Source: Rhodocyclaceae bacterium (lineage in GTDB: Bacteria > Pseudomonadota > Gammaproteobacteria > Burkholderiales > Rhodocyclaceae). From it: a stretch of DNA of 64,000 nt. The stretch spans positions 62,001 to 126,000 of the forward strand of contig JALNXH010000004.1 in NCBI GenBank assembly GCA_023230455.1. Direction: 5' to 3'. This document shows positions 58,156 through 64,000 of the stretch, piece by piece; position 1 is the first letter of the stretch; every line of letters starts with the position of its first letter. The position numbers were made by a program, and so were the translations under genes. The notes beneath the pieces were generated by a model that saw nothing but the letters and a program-made list of their open reading frames with translations, had not been told where the DNA came from and made no database searches.

Positions 58156-61100
58156 GTGTCACCCACTCCGCTTCTCGCCACCTTCGGCACCCTGTCGACG
58201 CCCAAACCAGGCTTCCGCCTCGACCTGCCCGCCCTGACCGGCTCGGCCGATGCGCTGGGCATTGCGGAACTGGTGCGGCCGCCGCATCTGCTCACCGTGA
58301 TTGCGGCGAGCCCGCTGGAAGCCCAGCGGCTACAGGAGGAAATCACCTGGTTTGCGCCCAGCCTGCGCGTGCATCTGCTGCCGGACTGGGAAACCCTGCC
58401 CTACGACAATTTCTCGCCGCACCAGGATCTGATCTCGGAACGGCTGGCGACGCTGTATGCGGTCACACGCGGCGAATGCGACATCCTCATCGTCGCCGCC
58501 ACCACCGCACTGACGCGCCTGGCGCCGCCGAGTTTTCTCGCCGCCCATACCTTTTTCATCAAGAAGGGCGAGCGCCTGCATCTCGACAAGCTGCGCGAGC
58601 AGCTCATCACCGCCGGCTACCAGCACGTAACGCAGGTCGTCGCCGCGGGCGAATACAGCGTACGCGGTGGGCTGGTCGACCTGTTCCCGATGGGTTCGGC
58701 GCTGCCGTTCCGCATCGAGTTGTTCGATGACGAAGTGGAAACCCTGCGCACCTTCGATGTCGATTCCCAGCGCACGCTTTATCCGGTGCCGGAAATCCGC
58801 CTCTTGCCGGCGCGCGAATTCCCCATCGGCGAGAATGGACGCAACACCTTCCGCCGCCGCTTCCGCGACAGCTTCGAAGGCGACTCGTCGCGCATCGCTC
58901 TCTACAAGGACGTCTCCAACGGCACGCTGCCGGCCGGCATCGAGTATTACCTGCCGTTGTTCTTCGACGAGACCGCCAGTCTGTTCGACTATCTGCCGGC
59001 CGACACCGTCTTGATCCAGCACGGCGACGTTGCGGAGGCGATTGCCGAGTTCTGGCGTGACACCCAGGGACGCCACAAGATGCTCGGCGGCGATCGCTCG
59101 CGGCCGATCCTGTCGCCGGCCGAGCTGTTTCTCGCCGACGAGGATTTTTTTATCGCCTTGCGCAGACATGGCGCGTTTCGCCTGCTCGCGGCTTCCGCAG
59201 AGTCTGCGGAAGCCGCCGCCAATGCGCTGCCTGGCGTCGCGGCCAACCGCAAGGCCGACGATCCGCTCGCCGCATTGCGCGCCTTCGTCAGCGGATTTTC
59301 CGGCCGCCTGCTGATCCTCGCAGAGTCCGCCGGACGACGCGAAACCATCGCCGAGTTCCTCGGCGAATATGCGCTGCACCCCGTCGCTGTCGAGGACTGG
59401 CAAACCTTTATTGGCGCCGACGCCCGACTGATGCTCGGCGTCGGTCCGCTCTCGGGCGGCTTCATATTGCCGCGGGCCGGCCTCGCCGTCATCACCGAAA
59501 ACGAGCTTTACGCCGCCACGGCACGACCGCGCCATCGCCGCAGCGACGGCCGCCGCGCCAACCTGGAAGGCTGGCTGCGCGACCTCTCCGAGTTAAAGAT
59601 CGGCGACCCGGTGGTACATGAATCCCACGGCATCGGCCGTTACAAGGGCCTGGTGCACATGGACTATGGCGCCGGCAGCGAAGAGTTCCTTCACCTCGAA
59701 TACGCCGAGAGCGCCACGCTCTATGTGCCGGTGGCGCAACTGCACGTGATCTCCCGCTACAGCGGCGTCGATCCGGAAGCCGTCGAGCTGCATCGCCTCG
59801 GCTCCGGCCAATGGGAAAAAGCCAAGCGCAAGGCCGCCGAACAGGTGCGCGATACCGCCGCCGAACTGTTGAACCTCTACGCCCAGCGCGCCGCCCGCAC
59901 CGGCCATCAATTCGATTTCAAGCAACACGATCTGGAAGCCTTCGCCGACGGCTTCGGCTTCGAGGAAACCCCGGATCAGCAGACGGCGATCAACGCGGTG
60001 GTCGATGACATGCGCTCCGGCAAGCCGATGGACCGTCTGGTCTGCGGCGATGTCGGCTTCGGCAAGACCGAAGTGGCCCTGCGCGCCGCTTTCGTCGCCG
60101 TAGCCGGCGGCAAACAGGTCGCCATCCTGTGTCCGACCACCCTGCTTGCCGAACAGCATTACCAGACCTTCGCCGACCGGTTCGCCGACTGGCCGGTAAA
60201 AGTGGCGGAGATTTCACGCTTTCGCTCCGCCAAGGAACAGACCGAAGCGATTAAGCTGCTCGGCGAGGGCAAGATCGACATCCTGGTCGGCACCCACCGC
60301 CTGCTGCAGAAGGACGTGGCCTTCTCGCGCCTGGGCCTGGTGATCATCGACGAGGAGCACCGTTTCGGCGTGCGTCAGAAGGAGGCGCTGAAGACCCTGC
60401 GCGCCGAGGTGGACATCCTCACCCTCACTGCCACGCCAATTCCGCGCACGCTGGGCATGTCGCTGGAAGGCCTGCGCGATTTTTCGGTGATTGCCACGCC
60501 GCCGCAGAAACGGCTGGCGATCAAGACCTTCGTCTCCCCCTGGTCGAAGGGCTTGGTGCGCGAGGCCTGCCTGCGCGAGTTCAAACGCGGCGGCCAGGTG
60601 TATTTCCTGCACAACGAAGTCGACACCATCGAGAACATGAAGGAGCGCCTCGAAACCCTGCTGCCCGAAGCGCGCATCGTGATCGGCCACGGCCAGCTGC
60701 CGGAGCGCGAACTGGAGCGGGTGATGCGCGAGTTCACCCAGCAGAAGCACAACCTGCTGCTGTGTTCGACCATCATCGAAACCGGCATCGACAACCCGCA
60801 TGCCAACACCATCGTCATCAACCGTGCCGACAAGTTCGGCCTCGCCCAGTTGCACCAGCTGCGCGGACGCGTCGGCCGCAGCCACCACCAGGCCTACGCC
60901 TACCTGCTCAGCGACGAGCATGCCAAGCCCTCGGCGCAGGCACAGCGCCGGCTGGAGGCGATCACAGCGATGGAGGAACTCGGTTCCGGTTTCTTCCTCG
61001 CCATGCACGATCTGGAAATCCGCGGCGCCGGTGAAGTGCTGGGCGAAAACCAGTCCGGCGAAATCCAGGAAATCGGCTTCGCCATGTACACCAACATGCT

Positions 61101-61599
61101 GAATGCGGCAGTCAAGGCGCTGAAGGACGGCAAGGCCATCCCCGACTTGACCCAGCCGCTGGCGATCACCTCCGAAATCAACCTGCGTGTGCCGGCATTG
61201 CTGCCCAACGACTACTGCCCGGATGTACACGAGCGGCTGACGCTGTACAAACGGCTCGCCAACTGCGACGCCGAGGACGATCTGCGCAGCCTCCAGGAGG
61301 AACTGATCGACCGCTTCGGCGAACTCCCCAATCAGGCTCTTTCGCTGCTGGAAACCCATCGCCTGCGCCTGCTCTCGCAACCGTTGGGCGTCGCCAAACT
61401 GGACGCCGGGCCGAATGCCATCCAGTTGCAGTTCGTCCCCAATCCGCCGATCGAACCGATCAGGATTATTAAATTGATCCAGTCCGATCGCAGCTTCAAA
61501 CTGGCCGGGCAAGACAAGCTGGGGTGGCAGAAAGCCACCGCCAACCTCAAGGAGCGTGTGGCCGCGGTGAAGGAGTTGTTGAGGAAACTCGCCGACTGA
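58156..61599 (+). CDS. mfd: transcription-repair coupling factor
   Basis: Mfd displaces RNA polymerase stalled at DNA lesions and recruits UvrA. The 1147 residues (E. coli 1148) contain the UvrB-like N-terminal region (WETLPYDNFSPHQDLISERLATL), the polymerase-interaction domain (DPVVHESHGIGRYKG), and the helicase motor with Walker A GDVGFGKTEVALRAAF, DEEHRFG and TATPIPRT motifs, followed by the C-terminal D7 domain. The likely start is GTG, because a TATAAT lies between it and an ATG 26 codons upstream. A VapBC pair follows, in the 660 bases before aroG. Confidence 0.97.
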   Translation: MSPTPLLATFGTLSTPKPGFRLDLPALTGSADALGIAELVRPPHLLTVIAASPLEAQRLQEEITWFAPSLRVHLLPDWETLPYDNFSPHQDLISERLATLYAVTRGECDILIVAATTALTRLAPPSFLAAHTFFIKKGERLHLDKLREQLITAGYQHVTQVVAAGEYSVRGGLVDLFPMGSALPFRIELFDDEVETLRTFDVDSQRTLYPVPEIRLLPAREFPIGENGRNTFRRRFRDSFEGDSSRIALYKDVSNGTLPAGIEYYLPLFFDETASLFDYLPADTVLIQHGDVAEAIAEFWRDTQGRHKMLGGDRSRPILSPAELFLADEDFFIALRRHGAFRLLAASAESAEAAANALPGVAANRKADDPLAALRAFVSGFSGRLLILAESAGRRETIAEFLGEYALHPVAVEDWQTFIGADARLMLGVGPLSGGFILPRAGLAVITENELYAATARPRHRRSDGRRANLEGWLRDLSELKIGDPVVHESHGIGRYKGLVHMDYGAGSEEFLHLEYAESATLYVPVAQLHVISRYSGVDPEAVELHRLGSGQWEKAKRKAAEQVRDTAAELLNLYAQRAARTGHQFDFKQHDLEAFADGFGFEETPDQQTAINAVVDDMRSGKPMDRLVCGDVGFGKTEVALRAAFVAVAGGKQVAILCPTTLLAEQHYQTFADRFADWPVKVAEISRFRSAKEQTEAIKLLGEGKIDILVGTHRLLQKDVAFSRLGLVIIDEEHRFGVRQKEALKTLRAEVDILTLTATPIPRTLGMSLEGLRDFSVIATPPQKRLAIKTFVSPWSKGLVREACLREFKRGGQVYFLHNEVDTIENMKERLETLLPEARIVIGHGQLPERELERVMREFTQQKHNLLLCSTIIETGIDNPHANTIVINRADKFGLAQLHQLRGRVGRSHHQAYAYLLSDEHAKPSAQAQRRLEAITAMEELGSGFFLAMHDLEIRGAGEVLGENQSGEIQEIGFAMYTNMLNAAVKALKDGKAIPDLTQPLAITSEINLRVPALLPNDYCPDVHERLTLYKRLANCDAEDDLRSLQEELIDRFGELPNQALSLLETHRLRLLSQPLGVAKLDAGPNAIQLQFVPNPPIEPIRIIKLIQSDRSFKLAGQDKLGWQKATANLKERVAAVKELLRKLAD

Positions 61600-61629
61600 G
61601 GCATCCATCGCAACACTGTTTTACGATTT

Positions 61630-61639
61630 ATCGATCGAT
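61630..61639. promoter_or_regulatory. palindrome before vapBC (candidate operator)
   Basis: ATCGATCGAT, a perfect 10-base palindrome followed by TAAAAT, in the 73-base gap between mfd and vapB. VapB-type antitoxins usually bind palindromes over their own promoter, so this is a candidate autoregulatory site. Confidence 0.45.
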
Positions 61640-61672
61640 TAAAATGCAGGCACTATCCCGAGGGAGAAAACC

Positions 61673-61879
61673 ATGCTTTCCGTCACCGTCTCGCCAAAGT
61701 TCCAGGTTGTGATTCCCCAGGCCGTGCGGGAGCAATTGCACATTGAGGCCGGGCGCAAGTTGCAGGTCATCGCCTACGACAATCGCATCGAACTGCTGCC
61801 CATTGAAACGCCGCAAACCCTGCGCGGCTTCTTGCCCGGACTGGATACCCGCATACGCAGGGAAGCTGACCGGACATGA
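61673..61879 (+). CDS. vapB: VapB/AbrB-type antitoxin
   Basis: A 68-residue AbrB/SpoVT-fold protein. MLSVTVSPKFQVVIPQAVRE is the swapped-hairpin DNA-binding domain, and LHIEAGRKLQVIAYDN its second half. The C-terminal part would wrap and block the toxin. Its stop overlaps the vapC start by four bases (ATGA), the usual toxin-antitoxin coupling. A GAGGGAGA ribosome site precedes the ATG. Confidence 0.9.
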   Translation: MLSVTVSPKFQVVIPQAVREQLHIEAGRKLQVIAYDNRIELLPIETPQTLRGFLPGLDTRIRREADRT

Positions 61880-62250
61880 ATCTGGTGGATTCCTGCGGCT
61901 GGCTGGAATACTTCGCCAATGGCGACAACGCCGGTTTTTTCGCACCGGCGATCGAAGCGACGGATACCCTGATCGTGCCGACGCTGAGCCTGCTCGAAGT
62001 ATTCAAGCGCATCCTGCAACAGCGCGGCGAGAGCGATGCCCTGCGCGCGATTGCGCTGATGCGCCAGGGGCGCTGCGTCGATCTGAACGACAGTCTTTCG
62101 CTCTCCGCCGCCCGCCTGTCGGTGGAACTGAAACTGGCCTTGGCGGACAGCATCATTCTCACCACAGCTCGCCAATGCCGCGCAACCCTTTGGACCCAGG
62201 ACGCGCATTTCGAAGGCATCACCGGGGTCAATTACATCGTCAAGCACTGA
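61876..62250 (+). CDS. vapC: VapC PIN-domain toxin
   Basis: A 124-residue PIN-domain ribonuclease. Acidic metal-binding residues are Asp5 (LVDSCGW), Glu41 (LSLLEVFKR), Asp91 (ALADSIIL) and Asp109 (TQDAHF), the complete set. VapC toxins cut tRNA or rRNA; the target here is unknown. With vapB it forms a type II toxin-antitoxin module inserted between mfd and aroG. Confidence 0.92.
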   Translation: MNLVDSCGWLEYFANGDNAGFFAPAIEATDTLIVPTLSLLEVFKRILQQRGESDALRAIALMRQGRCVDLNDSLSLSAARLSVELKLALADSIILTTARQCRATLWTQDAHFEGITGVNYIVKH

Positions 62251-62258
62251 AGACCATC

Positions 62259-63314
62259 ATGCAACAGACCGAAAACCTGAATATCGAATCCTTCACTCCG
62301 ATGCCCACGCCGGAGGATGTCCACGCCCGCGTACCGATGAGCGCCGCCGCCGAAAAAACCGTGGTCGCCGGCCGCCGCACGCTGGAAGCCATTCTCGACC
62401 GCCGTGATCCGCGGTTGTTCGTGGTCGCCGGCCCCTGCTCGATCCACGACGCCGACGCCGGGCTGGATTACGCCCGCCGCCTGAAGCAGCTCGCCGACGA
62501 GGTCACCGACCGGATCGTCGTCGTGATGCGGGTGTATTTCGAAAAACCGCGCACCACCACCGGCTGGAAGGGCTACATCAACGATCCGCGGCTGGACGAC
62601 TCCTTCCATATCGAGGAAGGCATGATCAAGGCGCGCGAATTCCTCCGCGCGGTGAACGAAATCGGCCTACCCGCCGGCACCGAAGCGCTCGACCCGATCT
62701 CGCCGCAGTATCTCGGCGACCTCATCGCCTGGACGGCGATCGGCGCACGCACCGCCGAATCGCAGACCCACCGCGAAATGTCGTCCGGACTGTCGACGCC
62801 GGTCGGCTTCAAGAACGGCACCGACGGCTCGGTGGACACCGCGATCAACGCGATTCTTTCCGCCGCCAGCCCGCACAGCTTCCTCGGCATCAACGGAGGC
62901 GGCAATACGGCGATCATCCGCACCCGCGGCAACCGCTACGGCCACCTCGTGCTGCGCGGCGGCGGCGGCCGGCCGAACTACGACACAGTGAGCGTCACCA
63001 TCGCCGAAGAAGCGCTGAAAAAGGCCAAGCTGGCGCAGAACATCGTGGTCGACTGTTCCCACGCCAACAGCTACAAGAAGCCGGAACTCCAGCCATTGGT
63101 GATGACCGACGTGATCCATCAGGTACGCCAGGGCAACCGTTCGATCGTCGGCCTGATGATCGAGAGCCACATCGAAGCCGGCAACCAGCCGATTCCCGCC
63201 GACCTCGCGCAACTCAAGTACGGCTGCTCGATCACCGACGCCTGCGTCGACTGGCCTACCACCGAAGCGATGCTGCGCCAGGCCTATCGCGATCTGGCCG
63301 ACGTGCGTAGCTGA
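62259..63314 (+). CDS. aroG: 3-deoxy-7-phosphoheptulonate synthase (DAHP synthase)
   Basis: The first enzyme of the shikimate pathway, condensing phosphoenolpyruvate and erythrose 4-phosphate. The 351 residues (E. coli AroG 350) show VVAGPCSIHD with the metal Cys, RVYFEKPRTTTGWKGYINDP, GARTAESQTHREMSSGLS and DCSHANSYKKPELQ. It is the type I alpha class that is feedback-inhibited by an aromatic amino acid; which one (Phe, Tyr or Trp) is not clear from sequence. The start is eight bases after vapC. Confidence 0.96.
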   Translation: MQQTENLNIESFTPMPTPEDVHARVPMSAAAEKTVVAGRRTLEAILDRRDPRLFVVAGPCSIHDADAGLDYARRLKQLADEVTDRIVVVMRVYFEKPRTTTGWKGYINDPRLDDSFHIEEGMIKAREFLRAVNEIGLPAGTEALDPISPQYLGDLIAWTAIGARTAESQTHREMSSGLSTPVGFKNGTDGSVDTAINAILSAASPHSFLGINGGGNTAIIRTRGNRYGHLVLRGGGGRPNYDTVSVTIAEEALKKAKLAQNIVVDCSHANSYKKPELQPLVMTDVIHQVRQGNRSIVGLMIESHIEAGNQPIPADLAQLKYGCSITDACVDWPTTEAMLRQAYRDLADVRS

Positions 63315-63378
63315 ATCGACGGGCTGAATTTCCGGCGCGTGCGGTGCCCGGCGCCCCACGTGGCCGACAGAAAAGCAA

Positions 63379-64000
63379 ATGAAAAAGCTCCTGCAACTGC
63401 TCACAACCGTTCTCGCGCTCGCCGCGATGGGCAGCCATGCGGCGGTCAAAGTGCAGAAGGCCGGACTGCATTACCAGATCGAGCGGACGCCGGTCTGGGT
63501 GGTCAACATCGCCGATGCTGCGCCGGTGGGCGTTCCGCCGGGTAGCGGCCCGACCCAGGTGATCCTGGCCGACACCCAGGTCAACCTGCTCGGAACGAAA
63601 CCGCAGCATTACTCGCATTTCCGCACGACGGCCCGGGAGCGCTCCGGGCTGGAGAATGTCTCCACAGACAACGTCACCTTCAACCCGCGCTTCGAAACCC
63701 TGACCCTGCACCAAGTTTCCGTCATCCGCGACGGCAAGCGAATCGACCGGCTGAAATCGGCACGCGTCGATCTGGCGCAGCGCGAAGCGCAACTCGAACA
63801 GGGCATCTACGACGAGAATGTGATGGCGATCATCGCCATCGACGATGTACGCGTCGGCGATATCGTCGACTGCGCCTATACCATCGCCGGCGAGAACCCG
63901 GTATTCGGCGGCCGCTATTCGCAGTTCTTCGGGCTCAATCGCACCGAGCCGCTGGCGCGGCTGTCGATCCGCATCAGCTATCCGGCGACACGCAAGCTGT
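63379..64000 (+). CDS. DUF3857-domain exported protein, 5' part
   Basis: The first 207 residues of a protein that runs out of the window. Residues 1-22 are a signal peptide (MKKLLQLLTTVLALAAMG, then SHAA), followed by a DUF3857-like beta-rich domain with PRFETLTLHQVSVIRDGKRI and ASVIAIDDVR-like AIIAIDDVRVGDIVDCAYTI, in which the VRVGDIVD strand is typical. Such proteins usually continue with a transglutaminase-like domain. The frame is open to the end of the window. The function is unknown. Confidence 0.8.
   Translation, partial: MKKLLQLLTTVLALAAMGSHAAVKVQKAGLHYQIERTPVWVVNIADAAPVGVPPGSGPTQVILADTQVNLLGTKPQHYSHFRTTARERSGLENVSTDNVTFNPRFETLTLHQVSVIRDGKRIDRLKSARVDLAQREAQLEQGIYDENVMAIIAIDDVRVGDIVDCAYTIAGENPVFGGRYSQFFGLNRTEPLARLSIRISYPATRKL

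Noticed and set aside
60214..61608. Open frame of 464 codons opposite mfd
   Set aside because: Antisense to a conserved mfd; Gln/Val/Leu-rich shadow of the codon bias.
1..64000. Search for insertion sequences, integrases, phage genes and CRISPR arrays
   Set aside because: None found; no transposase, integrase or direct-repeat array can be seen on either strand.

Overview
This window looks like a chromosomal segment of a betaproteobacterium, most likely of the Rhodocyclales (Azonexus/Dechloromonas/Propionivibrio-like). That is inferred from the overall gene set, strongly GC-biased third codon positions, and protein matches recalled from memory; no database search was possible. Genes are packed tightly on both strands. 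No gene-free stretch exceeds 300 bases, and I see no phage, insertion sequence, integrase or CRISPR array.

Layout. 1-2400 holds an NRDE-family fragment, an L,D-transpeptidase/GNAT fusion, tadA and an orphan CheZ-like phosphatase. 2518-2805 holds three tRNA genes (His, Arg, Pro, minus strand) behind a clear sigma-70 promoter, with dksA divergent. 3530-12194 is the transcription/translation block rimP-nusA-infB-rbfA-truB-rpsO-pnp, read on the minus strand behind a promoter and a terminator-like leader hairpin. 12323-18994 is a second tightly packed minus-strand run: alpha/beta hydrolase, PHP phosphatase, yciO, site-2 protease, trpS, scpA, scpB, rluB. 19017-24286 is the glycine cleavage operon: sigma-70 promoter, tandem glycine riboswitch, intrinsic terminator, gcvT, gcvH, gcvP and a gcvR-like ACT protein.

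24327-34800 carries a CNNM/CorC membrane protein, an RlmN-like radical SAM enzyme, trhP, a conserved DUF protein, a split YeeE/YedE sulfur transporter, an HD-GYP protein, ettA, dusC and a thioesterase. 34950-44624 carries slyX, rbgA, a cyclic-nucleotide-binding/GGDEF/EAL protein, a methyltransferase, several conserved unknowns, a flavoprotein, a sugar-phosphate mutarotase, yaeQ and srkA. 48231-64000 carries a thioredoxin-like protein, an HMG-CoA lyase-like enzyme, an AsmA-like protein, an MFS transporter with a 46-residue membrane peptide, acpH, pepD, a chemoreceptor, tRNA-Arg, a lipid kinase, mfd, a vapBC toxin-antitoxin pair, aroG and a truncated DUF3857 protein.

The most interesting stretch is 44681-47298. 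It has a GTP cyclohydrolase I-like protein that has lost two catalytic-site residues, then a 41-codon ORF behind its own promoter-like sequence, then a radical SAM/SPASM enzyme with a complete seven-cysteine SPASM signature, then an exported OB-fold protein. This resembles a RiPP-type peptide modification locus. The small ORF as the substrate is my inference. Other points worth following are the leaderless-secretion L,D-transpeptidase/GNAT fusion, the rimP leader attenuator candidate, and a patch of AT-rich codons inside gcvT.
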